This document shows positions 39,501 through 53,439 of a DNA stretch of 64,000 nt, one piece after another. Under the pieces are notes generated by a model. It ran no database searches, was not told the origin of the DNA, and was given only the letters and a program-made list of their open reading frames with translations. Each line of letters begins with the position of its first letter. Within the stretch, counting starts at the first letter, position 1. The position numbers and the translations under genes are program-made. This DNA comes from Malurus cyaneus samueli (Eukaryota > Chordata > Aves > Passeriformes > Maluridae): contig CM019236.1 of NCBI GenBank assembly GCA_009741485.1, positions 41,158,093 through 41,222,092 on the forward strand. Direction: 5' to 3'.

Positions 39501-41570
39501 CAAACAGCACTACCATGGATAATAAATGCTTACAATAACATTGTTAAAATCTTGGGAAATGAGCAAACATAGTAAATGTATATTAAACCACACTACTGAT
39601 GAAGTGCCTTGCCTCTATCCGAAAAGAGGGATACTAGTAATATACTCATAAACCTTTAAAATGTTTTAGTTACCAAAGACAACCAGAATTTCCCCCACAA
39701 AAACAAAACATAACAAAAGAAGATTGAACGTAACAGTTTTCCTATTTTTCAATTTCAGTTACAGTCAGAAGCTCATAAATTAAATTTTTCTACCCTGCTT
39801 TTCTTTACCTAGAACCTGAAGAAAAAGTGAATCAGTTACAGTACTTGGAGACTGAAGAGCACAAGATTTCATTTTCTTCTTAGAATAAAATATGGCAGCA
39901 TGGCGCTGACAGTGCAATTTGCTAGTTGGCATCACCCTCCCCATTATCCGAACTTGGAAAAAATTAAAAAGAACTAATTTATGGTTTAACACAAATTTAT
40001 TCCCTTTCTCATGGTATAGAAGCAGTATTTTCCCTTTGTCTTTCAACAGCAAGGCATGGTGCCTAGGGGGGACGATAGAGGGAACTCCCCCAAAACTAAA
40101 ATACATCAGTAAAAGTGACAAGAGAGACACTGGCCTACCAACTCCATCTGAGGCCACAGAATGTTATTGCTTTTAATTCCTGGGGTGAGAGCATAATAGC
40201 TGCTTTGATATATAACAACACCTCTATAACTACAACACCTCCATAACTACATAGATTGTACAGTGAGAAGACTTCATCAAGTTGCTTTCAATTAAGTCAT
40301 TCACTGTTACAAATTTATCTCCTGTTTCCCTAAGAGAAATGAGCAGGGAGTTCAAAGGGCCTATTTAGGCTACAAGGACATGTTTTTTAAAGCAGTGAAG
40401 TTGTCCAAGTGAAGTCAGAACACTTCAAATTGATGGCATGGCCCAGCTGCCTTGTTCAGCTGATGCTTGGATTCAATGAGTTTGATATTAATCAATGTTA
40501 GGAGACATGCTGAGAGCCATTTAATGTAAAATAAAGGCAGAAACTAATGTTTTTCTCTTTTTTCCCCCATATAAACATATAACAACATCTACAGCTGTGT
40601 TTATCAGCAGATGCAGAACTAGCTTAGCCAGCTTTGTAATTACCTAAAAACTTGTATCACTGGCTCAGTTAATTTGATGCATACCTGATTCCAGTCTGAA
40701 GGTCTGTTAACCAGGCAGTTACATCACTTAAGCAAAATGCAAGTTGCTCAACAATGGAAATGGCATGCTGTGATACAGCATAGGTGTTCTCAAGCAAAAC
40801 CACAATACTGAGGTTAAGATACTAACTTTTCCCCTATTACTTTGCCAATTCAGACAAGTTTTCCTCCCCCAAGACTCACTTTTGTGTTACTATTGATTGG
40901 CATAAAATCTGAACATGTCTTTCTGTTGGCACATATTTAACAGCCTGTGATATTACACAGTTTATTTACAGTTCCACCAGTTTCACTGAAATTTTTCATT
41001 ATCTTCTTAAGATAAAGTTATTTCTATTCAAATGAAGAAAGCTACCTGGTCAGGCACAACAAAAACCACTAAGGCTTTTACTGTGGGTGTACCAGCCAGA
41101 TCCGTTGTTGAGCCATACATATAGGTTACACATCATATATAATGGCTTATTATCATAATTTATGAATGAATTCTAACAACTCTTAGTTATCAGAGAAAAG
41201 CAAACAACTTATAAAGCCTAATTTGTTCACAAACCAGAATGAAAGGTATGAAGCTGATCCTGTTTAGCTACACTGATATAATTAGCTGCAGTTGCCTGGG
41301 CTCTGATACCATATTAGGCAGTAAAAATGTTGCAAAATGAGTAAGAGTGTACTGTTATAAAGACATGACCCATGACCTCCTCAGGTACCAGTGGCCCCAT
41401 AGGTATTCTGGTTGCCAATGGGATTGCTAGCAGGATCAGCAAAAGAGAAAACTGAGGACAAAACTGTTCTAAAGAAAAAGGCAGTAGTAAAATTTCGTTC
41501 TTTTCGGCAGGATTTTGGCTTTCTAAGCCTTTTCCTCTTTGCACCACTATGAGGCCCAAGCACATGCTAC
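33561..41570 (-). other. ROR2: ROR2 intron 1, middle part: no gene seen
   Basis: This is about 8 kb of AT-rich single-copy sequence. A G-rich patch at 35640-35770 opens several overlapping ORFs in both directions (151 codons on plus, 112 and 92 on minus). Their simultaneous presence on both strands shows they reflect low stop density rather than coding. A 125-codon minus ORF at 39780-40157 is not recognisable. A 17-bp duplication lies at 40215-40250. No RNA gene or promoter was identified. Confidence 0.65.
40215..40250. repeat. 17-bp tandem duplication
   Basis: ACAACACCTCTATAACTAC is followed directly by ACAACACCTCCATAACTAC, with overlapping ends and one mismatch. It is a minor slippage event. 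Confidence 0.75.
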
Positions 41571-41705
41571 GATCACAGAAGAGCAATGATCACAGAATAG
41601 TCTGAGCTGGAAGGGATCCACAAGGATCCCTTCAATGGCTCACACACTGAGTGAGCCCATGAGTCTGGAATTGTTAGCACCATACTCCAATGAATCGAGC
41701 TGATC
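41571..41705 (-). mobile_element. CR1 LINE 3' end, reverse orientation
   Basis: Read on the plus strand it begins with the inverted tail 'gatcacagaa' and 'gatcacagaatagtctgagc', then 'tggaagggatccacaaggat' and later 'gttagcaccatactccaatg' with 'aatcgagctgat'. This is the reverse complement of the avian CR1 3' UTR subtype whose inverted form runs 'ttggaagggacccacaagga' and 'ttagcaccatgctctaacca'. About 135 bp survives. It is the only clear CR1 in the window in the same orientation as ROR2. Confidence 0.78.
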
Positions 41706-44700
41706 TCAAAGGAGCTCTGGCTTTGCCAGAATTAGACATTTTGCAGACACAGTGCAACAGAAGGCATTAACCTCCACCAGGGCTAGAGATGGCTCAGCAC
41801 TAGAACTGGCATTTTGGGGCAAGGATGAAGGAACAGAAGAGCATAGCAAAGCCCTGAGTAATGCCTTCTGTGATCTTTGCCTGTTCACCTTCTCCCTTGT
41901 CTCCAAGCTTGCTCTTCACTCAGAATCTCTCCCTTCATCTTCCTTTACAGTCACCTATGCATTGGTCATCCTCAGACTCAAGGCCGAGCAGATGAAACAG
42001 CTAAGTTCAAAATAATTATTTTCTACTTTTAGTACCTAAGTCAGAAAACTCTGTATTACTAAAGTTCATACAGCAATAGCTTTAGGCAATGTAAGAGCCT
42101 CACTCTCCCACTCACCTTCACTACCATGCAAGAACCTGCACATTTGGGGTTCCAGAGACTGACTGGAATGTGTGGCAGCAAGTTGGAAGCCCAGTCATCT
42201 TGCTAAGGAAGAGGTTTGCCCAGTCTTTCCTGGGAACACTGCAATGGTGACAGCACTGAGACACGGTGACATCGTATCTGACCCAACACTGTGGGATTGA
42301 ACATGGCTGCAACTGGCTGGAGCCAGGGGCAAAGGAGATCAGAAACTTCCTTTCCCAGTACCCAGAGATGGATACTCTTTCTCCAGCATCTAGCAGAGAA
42401 CAGAAATGTCTCTCAGCTGGACTGTTAAAGGGAGACAAGGAGCAAAAGTGTCTGGGAATGTCTATCCTGCAACAACCAAAAGCAGATGGGAAGGTTAAAG
42501 TCACCTCGATCTGGGTACAAATGAAATAAACCCTACAAAGTCAGTTCAGAAATATAGTTATATGTTTGTTAAACACAGGTCAGAAACTACAGCAGTATTT
42601 ACTTAATCCCAGGACCTATGGAGCTCAGATATACACAGCTAAAGGCAGTCATTGTGGTTACGTGGCCTGCATTTGGAGCAATAAGCGTTTTTCCTCCATC
42701 TTCCCAAAAAAAAAAAAAAAAAACAGGCCATGCTTGAGCTGCAACAGAAATGTCTGTGACACATTCTACCAATTAGTCTCTTATTCTCCTTATTTTTTTT
42801 TTTTAATGTGGGGCTTTCTTGCAGTCACCCCTACACATGACTTAAGATGTGGACAGGGTCCACAACTGATGTCACACTGGTCCAACAGTCAGTGAGCCAT
42901 CACACTTCAATTTTCAGTGTTTTTCCCAAGCATGTGAGTTCTGAGCATACAAACCCTGCAGCACTGTAATTATGCAGTAGCAACAATATAATTACAATTG
43001 CACTGACCAATCAGGGGCAATTCTGAGGAAGAAAAGAAATGGCAAAGGATCATCACTATGTAATAAAATGGTAAATACAGGATTCAACAACTTAAGTGCA
43101 ACACACAGTATCTATCCTCTGTCATTCAAGTAGAACCCGCCATAGCAATCCAGAAGACCTCACTAGAGCCAACTTCAAATACACTTGGTTCACTGTATTT
43201 AATACATGATTCAGAGTATCTAGTTAAGCAGACTTATCTTCTCTTTCTGTATTTAAAAAGAATAGTTTTAAGACACAAAAACGAAAACTTGACCCTTGGT
43301 AAACACTGTAGGAGGTAAAGGCTGGACTTTCAAAAGATGTCAACACCCCTAAACTCCCTTTTCATGGCTGCTGAGCATTGAGAATGGGACTCTTACCACA
43401 GGGCTTTTACTTTTAATTGTAAAATTAAGCACTGAATCTACATCTGTATTCAGAGATAAAAGCTGGAGGACAAAATGATGCTGTGTGATATGGATTTATA
43501 GGATAAAAGGGATGCTAAACCAAGTTTCTCAGAGGTTTTGTACTCAACAGTGCTCCTGGTTTTCTCTCATTTATACCTTTGATTTATGTTTCTATATTCT
43601 CAGCAAAGCTTTGTCAAAATTCTTGAATGTTCTCTTTAGCCCAGACATGTTACAAGCTTTGTAATCTCTAAACTTCCTGCCTCAAGAAAAGTCAATAAAC
43701 AGAAAAACTGAGTCTTGGTGACTGAAATGTGTTTTACTAATATTCAACCATTTTAAAAAAATTATTACAGTTTTTTTTTTCTTTTTAAAGATCTCATCAT
43801 TTATTAGATAAATATACTCTTAAAAGTATCAACCTGGCTAAGAAAGAACAACATTATTAAATATTAATTCTTTAATTTTGTATTTTTAATGAGAGTTTTA
43901 AACACATTTTTGCCCATCTGTTCTCTAAGACCTAACAGAGCATTTCTCTTGCTATGCTATTGCTAAGAGATGAAAGAAACAAACCAAACAAACCAACTCA
44001 CTCTTACATTTCTAAGGAGATATTTTCAGAGAACCCATCTCAAGTATACATCAGAAATCTTCTTAAGAAGCCAAAGGCAGGTCCTCCCCTACAGTAAAAT
44101 GAGGAAAGACAGAGTTGCCATGCCATTTATGCAGCTCTTTCCCCTTGTCTCAGCAGTTATGTCGCAGAAACAGTAATCTAATTAAATCTGCAGTGTTGAT
44201 CAACATGGACTTGGATGGAAAGGCAACCTTGATTTAAAGGAAACTTTAAGCATGTATCTTCATGTTGAAGACTTTCCTTTCTGTTCCACAACCCTGTCAG
44301 CAGAATCACTTGAACCAAACAAAACTTAGAGCACTACAGAGCAAGTAGGTGAGGAGTTCAGCTGTTTCGAGCCAATAAAGAGAAGGTGCTTTAAGAAAAA
44401 CCTCCCGGGAAAATGATGTCTTTGGTGAATTGGGTACCTCAGAGACACCTCTGCTCCCCTGCGCTCAGCTGGGGGATATTTGAAGAGAGGAACTCAACTC
44501 CTGCAGTGGACAGAACAGCAGCATCTGGTTGTTAGTATCGATAGGGACCAGAAAGAAAACTTGTGTCTGAACCAGGCAAGGCCCTGGCCAGCTCAGCAGC
44601 AGCAGGAGACCTCGTACGGACACCCAGCAAGAGGTAGTCAAGTCCCAGACATGAGAAATAAGAGATACCAGCGCCAGCTTTTCGATCAAAGGGCCATAAC

Positions 44701-47700
44701 TGGAAATGTGCGAGGGCTGTGAAGACATTTGGCTAAGGAAACCAGATTGAGTGTGTGGATCCAGATCACCTTTTTTATCTGTGAAACTACCTAGAAGGTT
44801 ACAGAGTTGCCTCATGCTTATCCACTGGGGTGTGATTTGCTCTTAAAATGTGTCCATAAACAAAGTCGCAACCTCATTTGTCAGTTTCCTGCTAAAAGTC
44901 TCTGTCCTTACACGTTCAGAACACGCTTGTAATGCAAACATGAGGCACCTTTTCCCAAAAATGTCGTTCAGACATGCAGAAAAGTTCCTTTACATCCAAA
45001 ATGAAGACAACAAAGTCTAGGATCACTATCCAAAGCACCTACTTCTCACTAGCTCTATGGTCTGTTCTACTTTCTTAAAAGCACTGAAAAACAGTGCCAT
45101 GTTTGCTCTTCCACTCTTAGTTGGTTTGTTCCCTGTATGAAGTAAAAACATACAACAAACAACATGGTGTTGAGAAAAAGCAGAAAAAAATAAATGCAAT
45201 AAAAGGTACCCAAACGTAGTAGTTCTGCTAAGAAAATAACCCACTTACAATAAACCTGAACACCTATGAGCTGAAGGGTTAACAAATCTGTTTCCAGCCT
45301 TACTTTCCTCAAACAGATGTTCCACACAACATTAAACAGGGGCTAGAAGGAGGGGGGAGGCAGAGAATGAACTTTGGCGCAATATGGAATTTTTAAAGGC
45401 ATTTCCTTCTCTGTAAGAGCCAAAAGCTGTGATCACTTAAGTCTTTGCTTTTTTAAATACATATTAATTTTGTCGCTTTTGCCAAACTAAATGAATCCAG
45501 TCTTTGAAGCACTTTCAAAAAAAAAAAAAAATCGTACTAGTTTCCCCAGTCTTACTTGAAGTCAGAGCTTTTTCCAAGAATGTCACCAAAAATGTATATG
45601 AATTTCTGTCTTTTAACAATTAATTCTGAAGTGTTCAGATGTGTAACGCTGCTGCAACAGTAACTTAGTGTTACAGATCTCAGAACTTTTATATCTAAAT
45701 AAATTAATTTCACTCAATAATCAGGAAAACACTAACTTATTTACTGGTTTGGACGGCAGTTCTTTTCTGGTTTGTTTGTTTTGATTCATTGCTTGGTGTT
45801 TTTAACTAGGTTGGGTTGGTTGATTTTTTTAAATTTGCTGAAGATAATATCAAGCAATGATAATAGAGCTGCCCACTCTGGAATTCAGACATTACTTATG
45901 AATATAGAACGTTATTTTAAAACTTTATCAATCTGCATTTGGGAATATTTTTCTTCATGAATAATTTAAAAGCTGATCATGTTTCCAAATGTTGATCCAG
46001 TTTTCTGACCACACAGATGTTTGATACACCTTATTCTTCCTTTATGTGAAGTCCCAAAATGAAGTATGAATGATTCAGAAATGTAGACTCACAAATGAAA
46101 TACCTCTTTCACTCCTGAAGAGCTCTAAAATATTTTTTTTTAAATCACAACTTTAAAATGTTTTTCCATGTTCTGGCTTCTCATCTCCAGCTTCATGCCT
46201 TTTGCATTTAAAAAAAACAATCCTGAAAAACATTAGCCAATTTTAACAGGCATAATGAGAGGCAGGTGGTAAATGAAAACAACAATAATAAATTATGGAT
46301 GATGTGATAAAAAATTCTTGCTAGATAGGGCCCCACATTTATCTGTACATTGAGAGTATTCATTGTAGAAACAACTTTTAGTAAACTGTTAGTAGTAAAT
46401 TAGTGGTGGTCAACTAGACTGCGATGCAGAAAAAAGAAGATAAATTAGTTAAATACCCTGAAGATAAAGAAAATCTTAGATGTTCAAAGCAACCAAAATT
46501 AAAGTAGTGTAAGATTATTCCCGTTCAGTTTGGTGAGGATCCTTATGGGATTCCCAGTGCAGATGCCACCTATGCAAGGAGCAGGAACCACCACACCACT
46601 TTGTGGCTCTAACCCAGAAAAGGTATCCATCCTGGAAAACTGACAGGAATTCTTCTTTTGCACTGTGTAATGCAATGACCAAGCCCTCTGAGACAGCTTC
46701 GTTTGTAATTAATTCAACTCCAAAACATTAATTGAATGAAATATATTGTGTATCATTTTCTCCTATTAATTTGTCCAGAAACTATGCTTTCATCTCCCTT
46801 AATCAGTTTATGTGTGTTGGGAATTGATTTGTGTCCCAAGCTTCTCCTCCAACAAATGAACTATTTTATCTGTTTTACAAGGTCAAAGAGTAAAGAGCAT
46901 TTATTTCTCTTTCTCTGCCTATATGCTTGATTTGTTTAGTCACTGTATAACCAACAGCAAAAGTCAAAATAAACAGAAAAAAATTTATCAGACTCTCAGT
47001 AAATTGAGAGTAAATTGTGGTTTTACACAGTCCAGCAGACCAGTAAGTGCTCTGAAGGCCTGTTACGCTGCGACAACCTCTAGCTTTCTTTGAAAGCCAA
47101 CTTGTATCAGCAACCAAGGCACAGAAGACAGCAAGGAAATTCCTGGTTGTAAACAGCATATACTTATAAGAATAAATAATATTAATAATTAAAATCAACA
47201 ATTTAATACAAATTAAATTTTAACAATTTAATCAAATAATCACTACTGACTTGGCAAATTATGGGGCATCAGAGCTCCTGCTACTTCAAACACTACAAGA
47301 AAAACAAGTAGTAGACACAGATTGGGCATATAGTGAATAAATTAAGTTCTCAGCATCAGATTTGCACTAAAATTATGTTATTTATAGAATTGTAAGCAGC
47401 ATACTCTGAAAACAGAAGCCACTTGAATACAGGTGAAGTACCAAGCCAGAAGTCAAGAGAGAACTCGATCCATACATACAACAGGACAACTTTGATATGC
47501 AAATCTGAGGAAAGCAGGCAGCACAAGGCCAGGATTTCTGGGACTCAGTGGAACGGCTAAGAGACAATTGTGTTCTCTTCTTCTCTAGCTCTTGCATGCC
47601 ATTTTTCTGTCAGTACCTCAGACTTGAAGGAAATGTGGCCTTTGCCCCTTCAGATGCATCAACATGACAAAAATACAGCAAGAAGAAGGAATACACAAAA

Positions 47701-49501
47701 CACAAACCAATTCACAGACCACTCATATTTCTGATTGAAGGCATGCTCTCACCTCTTCTGTAAAATGGGAGACATAACACTTGCCTTTTAACTGCAACAA
47801 AATTCAGCCCAAATAGTCAAGATTTTTCATCAGGGATAAAATAAAATTACCCTCACTAAAACAACAGCTTGAATCTCTCTCTCAAAACCCTTTACTCTGT
47901 TAAGCATGTGTAAGAAACTTTGTACTCTCTGGTGATGAGAGAGGTAACTGAACAAATGCCAAATACCAAGAAGAGTTGTTTCAAAATCTCTAATCTTCCT
48001 GGGATTTCTTGGCTGGTTCTGTAGACTCCAAAAGATATCGTGGGGCTGGACGGCTCCTCATGGCAACACCCCAGATTCTGGTATTTGTTAAAAAAAAAAA
48101 AAAATTGCTAGTAAACTATGATTTTTTTTTTCAAAAGCCAATCAAAATAGTCCTCAGGATATATTGCACATTACTTAAAATGGAAATTTGTGTTCACTTT
48201 TCACCAGTGTTGTGGCAAAGGAATAGTAATTATACATCTATATTTTACTCATCTTTTCACATGAAAATAAAACCCAAAAAAACCCAACAAACCACCAACA
48301 ACAATAAAAACCCCAGCCACCGAACAGTAAATAAATGGCTATTTACATGAAAATGACTAGAAACCTGACAGACTTTCTTTTTCATTTTTACATGTTCCAT
48401 TTATACAAACATGACCCTTCTGGAGAAGAACAGTTCACAGGGGAAGAGAAAATGAAAGATGTGTTCAGTGCTTTAAGGCTGTGATGTCAGGGCCCTGCTG
48501 TGCATAGGCCAACATTTGTACTACAGCCATTACTTATTCTTGCTAAGCATCAAGTAACACGAAAAAGATAAAAGAAACATACAAGATTTTCCAATTCTCC
48601 TCAAATTTCCAAACACAGACAATGCACTGATGGACGACAGAAAGCAAAAGTAAACCGTCATTTTTAATTCTCAGCAAGGCAGCTGTTTTTTTAAAATCTT
48701 TTTCCTCTCTGCACAAGCTATTTTCATTGAAATATTTTGGGGTGCCCAATGCCTGCAAGAGCAGCTGTACTTTGTCACAGTGTGATAAAGCAGACCTGCT
48801 TTGACAGGGAGCAGGATTACTAAGGGCTGTCATTCATATATGCTGAACCAGAGCAGGAGATCAGTCATTTTTGAGTCCATGCCCTGCTCTTTATAAATAT
48901 TTCCATGTGTTTGCAATTAGTTAGTGGGCTATTCTGGCAGCAAAGGTTATTAAAGGCTGTTTTCCAGAAGTGGATTGTTTCTTTTTTCCTGGTCTGTACA
49001 ACTAAACCTAAACCTTAGCATGTTTAGTAACAAGCCAGCCAAACAGTAGGCTCCTGCACATATATATATAAAAAAACCCTTAAATGAGAGTTCATCTGCT
49101 TTATCTTGCAAAAGCTAGATGTGCTTTAGATCCAGAGGGCTGCAGAATGCAATTGTGTAGCTTTCAGTAACCTGTGACAAAGAACAGAAGCCTCACGCGA
49201 CAGCAAAATTTCTGAAACCAGGTTTTAGCTGCCGTAGTGTTTAGAGGGCATTAAACAGAGCAAAGGATTCAACCCCTGCTGATCCGAAGTTTCATTGTCC
49301 CATTGTTTAATCAAGAAATTAAGTTATTTAAGTATTCCCCTCCAAGACATGTAAGTATGTGCCCAATTAATGATTCATTGTAAGTTACATCTCAGAAAAT
49401 GCATTCATTTGTGACTGATAGAAGTGAAACCTACATCTTCCTGAAGTAAATTAGCACAGCCTTTAGGAATAGGTGGCATGACATACCACATACACATCAA
49501 A

Positions 49502-49517
49502 ATATATATATATATAT
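49502..49517. repeat. (TA)n microsatellite followed by T run
   Basis: About eight TA dinucleotides run into a T tract. It is simple sequence within intron 1. Confidence 0.8.
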
Positions 49518-51726
49518 TTTTTTTACATTAGATGCCAACTTACCTATCAACCTAACTGCCTATGTCCCATAAGTAGCTTCTTTTGTGAACAACAGTGGAA
49601 TAACACACAGCAGATACCCTCAACCACACACAAACCACATTCATCACAAACCACCACAATATTAGGGAATATGCTGGATTCAGAACTAGCACTGAATAAA
49701 GAAATGTAACAAGATTAAGTACCTTTAGTAAACAGTGCTAGCATTTCAGCAGGCTGACTCTATTCCTCATTGAAATGAAAACCATAGTGCTTGCTTTAAA
49801 ATCCTTGGATACAAAAGGTAAAAATAAATTAAGTGCAGATTAAAGCAGTGCAGTATAAGAGAAGGGTCTTATGGGATTACTAATTTACCATCCAAACCAC
49901 CCTTTATGGTCTATGTGGCTTGTCAATTCAGTACAGTAAGAACTGGAGATGTAGAATAAAATATGGGTTTCTTAATGTAATCTCACCATGTGACTGATAC
50001 TCTCGTGTAGGAGAGTACTTCCTGTGATGGCCAAGAGCATTCAAAGAGAATTAGGATAGACCTAATTTGACAGCTAATATCAGCCACTATTTCTTATCCA
50101 TGTCATCCTATTGTTGTAGTCTGCCTCTTCCCTGCAATACAAAGAAAGGCAACTGAGTCAATAACAAACCTCAGATGCATAGCCAGTAGTAGCAGAGTTA
50201 ACTCGGGTGATTTTATTTGTTAGAAGAACCATTTAAATATGTAATAACCTCTACCATTTCCATTTGTTGTAGAAATCAGAGGGAATTTAAAATATATGAG
50301 ACTAGGTAGAGCTATCAAAGTCAGGACAAGTCTAACGCATTTCTCCTTTCAGTCTCACTTTCATTCTCACTTACAAGGTAGGCCAGAAACAAGTAATCAC
50401 AAGGAGAATAAAACAAGGTTGTTCTTGTACACCACCACTGATATATATGCACTTTAAAGAAGATCATGAGAGAAGAGTCAAAAGACTTGACTCTGCAAAT
50501 GTCTTCCACATTGAGCTACAATCAGTAGAATGATTCACATGACTACATAAAACTCATGTTATGGATTAAGTTTCAGAGTAAGAAAATGTCAGAATTAGCT
50601 AACACACAAGAATGATGAGATATAGGCTGGATGAAAGGGAGGAATCTAAAAGAATGAAATCTTCAAGCTTACCGCATTGGTCCTTAAAAAAATTCTGCTT
50701 AAAGGGAAAATCATTAGATGATTCTCAAATTCCATAGCTATACATAAACCATAACCAATTACATTTAAACCATTCTTCCATATTATATATTTAATACAGA
50801 TGTGTTAAAAAGCAAGCCTACCATCTAGTCGTCTTCAGCGCATGGAAGGAAATAAAGAGTTTGATCCAGAAACCAAATCTCTTTATTCCAGTACCAGCTC
50901 AAATACAGTCAAAACCTTACAAGGTATTTTGATTTCAAGACCCTTTTACCATTGGGGAATGAAATAGTCTGATAGCAGCTTCCATGAATTCAGCATAATT
51001 AAAGCCAGGCACAGCCAAAACCAGGATTTGGTTTCATTAGAGACCAGACCGTAGGTGAAATTTCATTCCAATTGGCCCTTCGATTTCATCTGCAATATTT
51101 GTACATGAGAGGACCAGATCTGACTAGACATGTAAGGGCATTAAGAGAAACAGTATTTTTTAATAGTTGCAAATTTAAAAAATAAAAGGCTTTTGTTACA
51201 TAAGGAAGAAAAACAAGAGAAAATCAAAATAAGTCAGTTATGCACATCAAAAAGCTCAGTCAATAACTATAAGACATTTACAGTCCTAGACTACCAAGAC
51301 TGAAAGTACTCCACTGAGAAGTGAAAATCTTTATTGCTGGTTCAGTACAGGATTATACTTTGCTGTGTACACTCTTTTATAAAAGGCTACAAACCATTTC
51401 ACCATTATGCAGGAAGCTAGTTGAAAATTTCCTGTCTCAAAATATTCCAATTCTACCTACACAAGGAGGTTTGCTTTATAAACAGATAGTGTAGCTTAAC
51501 TATAACACTCTGACCTCTGAAGACAATTCAAGCCTCACTGGAATCCAGCCCAGCATCTCATTCATGGTTTTACTATGCCAAAGAATGCTTGCAATAAGGA
51601 AGAGCAAAAGCAAGCAAAAGGTAGTAGGCCTGGCCAATAACATGATTGCACAGCATACTCTGCATTCATTTTGAATTTCCCATCTGACATACAGTTGTGG
51701 TCTTCAACAGCATTTTCTGTTCTCAT

Positions 51727-51778
51727 TTACTAAGAAATGTGAATGTTTGATTCTCAGTTACTAAGAAATGTGAATGTG
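51727..51778. repeat. 20-bp direct repeat, 32-bp period
   Basis: TTACTAAGAAATGTGAATGT occurs at 51727 and again at 51759, separated by 12 bp. It looks like a local duplication. Confidence 0.75.
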
Positions 51779-51951
51779 TAACAGATCACAGCCATTCTTC
51801 TCTCTGCCATTGGAGAATTACTTCATATAGTATGTTTTCTAGTATTTATCCAACTCAGCTTTATGAGCTCCAAGAAATCTAACCTCCCTCGAGAAACTAT
51901 TCCTGACAGCAACAGAAACCTTCTGATGCTACAAGCATTACACTGACAGTT

Positions 51952-52067
51952 AAAAAAAAAAAAAAAACAACAACACAAAAAAAAAAAAAAAAACCAAACA
52001 ACCCCAAAAAAACAAAGAAAAAAAAAAAAAAAAAAAAAAACAGAATCAAGAAAAAAAAACTAAAAAG
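51952..52067. repeat. A-rich low-complexity tract (T-rich on minus)
   Basis: This is about 115 bp of almost pure A with scattered C and an occasional G, including uninterrupted runs above 20 A. It opens a spurious phenylalanine-rich ORF on the minus strand. It could be an expanded poly(A) of a retroposed copy, but the upstream 200 bp matches no transcript I recognise. Length is likely polymorphic and error-prone in assemblies. Confidence 0.85.
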
Positions 52068-53439
52068 CAAACACCTAAACTTGGATAGGTTTATTGGGTT
52101 GGTTTTTTTCATTATTTTACCATACCCCTTATCATCAGTGATGCTTACACCATTGAAGTATTTCTGCTCTGGAACCTTCCCATACCATCCAGTTGCTCAC
52201 ACCTGACCAATCCTCTTCATGCATTTGTACACAAATACACAAGTCTGATTATTTTTGCTGCTTTACTTCAAGTTCAAGTCATTAATATGTCTTTTAATTA
52301 ATGGCACATTCCCATTCTCAGCAACCGAGCCAAATAGTCCCCATCTCACAGAACAGTTTCACAAAACAGTGTCTCTGGCAGTCTGCTTGTCAGCCCAGCC
52401 CTTCTCAAGAACATCCAGAGACCTTTTCTTCCAAAACCACGCTGTCTTAAATCTCTCTTTATCTTCCCTATCCTGACCCCTCTTCCTCACTATGAGTGTG
52501 GCAGTACTGCATCAGTTTATCCGGCCATGCTGTGACTTGGGTCAAGCCACTAACCAGTCTAAAAATAACACAGCAAAAGATAAAAAGGTTATTTTTAATG
52601 CAAATCAGTTTCCCAATCCAGTTCACTACGTGGCTGCACACCCTGTTGCACCAGTTGATGGTTTGATCTCTAGAGACTGGAATAAGCAGCAGAAGGCAGA
52701 GGCTGTAGTGCAGAATAGCACTGCCAGAAAAGGATAGAGCCATGAAACTATGCAGTCTTCCCGTGAAGAACATCTTGCCAGGGAGTGCCTGGAACTGCAC
52801 TTCATCGCCTGCCCAGTGAGTCCTGTGCTGTGATGAAGTGCAAAGAAACACTCACTGGTGTAAGGGAGATACTGGCGAAATCAGGTCTATTTTTATTCTC
52901 CATTCCAAATAAAGCAATGTATATCTTTGAAAGTAGAATAAGGCAGTATACTTTCACTGCCAGTGAAGGTAGTGTAAGAATTTGTATCCTTCTTCTCCAC
53001 AGAATTCTTTCCTGCCATTTCAGCTATGCTCAGCTGAGCAGGATCACTGATGGTGATCCACAATGGTTTAGAGATATCCCAGCTTTGGGGAAAAAACCCC
53101 AAAACAAAACCAAACCACTGCTACCCATGGATTCATTAAAATAGTTATATTTTTATATAATTTGTGATCCAGGCATCTATAGATTATGTTGGAAACAGCA
53201 AACCTTTGGCAGAGAATATCTTTCCAGTGACAGGAATAATTCACACTGGTTTAATTAATTTCAGTAAATAAAACAGAACCTGGTCTGAAAAAGACCTGAG
53301 AACCTAGAGGTTTTCACTTTTCTCTCACTGCTTTAAGGTTAAAAATGTAGACTGAAGTTAAACAAAATACAAATTTACTGTCAGAAGGAAGCATCACCTG
53401 CACACATTCTCTTTTAGGAAGTAGCTTGTTACCAGCTCA
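52068..53439 (-). other. ROR2: ROR2 intron 1, unassigned stretch before the LTR-like repeat
   Basis: This is about 1.4 kb with several overlapping short ORFs on both strands, the largest being 127 codons on minus at 52468-52851 and 119 on plus at 52785-53144. I recognise none. It may be single-copy DNA, or part of a larger repeat that continues into the LTR-like segment to the right. Confidence 0.5.

Larger units (their letters stand above)
41706..51951 (-). other. ROR2: ROR2 intron 1, single-copy stretch
   Basis: This is about 10 kb without a recognisable gene. It includes a slightly GC-richer patch at 44400-44720 with ORFs on both strands (80 codons plus, 116 codons minus) that match nothing known, and an 18-A run near 42706-42723. 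There is also a possible MIR-like scrap at 47745-47800 ('cttctgtaaaatgggagaca') and a TA run at 49502-49517. None is strong enough to call as a gene. Confidence 0.65.

Noticed and set aside
39780..40157. 125-codon minus ORF as a possible exon or gene
   Set aside because: It has no similarity to any family I know and no convincing splice sites or promoter. An antisense ORF overlaps it.
51897..52112. Phenylalanine-rich minus ORF, membrane-like
   Set aside because: It is the translation of an A-rich low-complexity tract.
52468..52851. 127-codon minus ORF
   Set aside because: It overlaps a plus-strand ORF of similar size and shows no domain or splice support.
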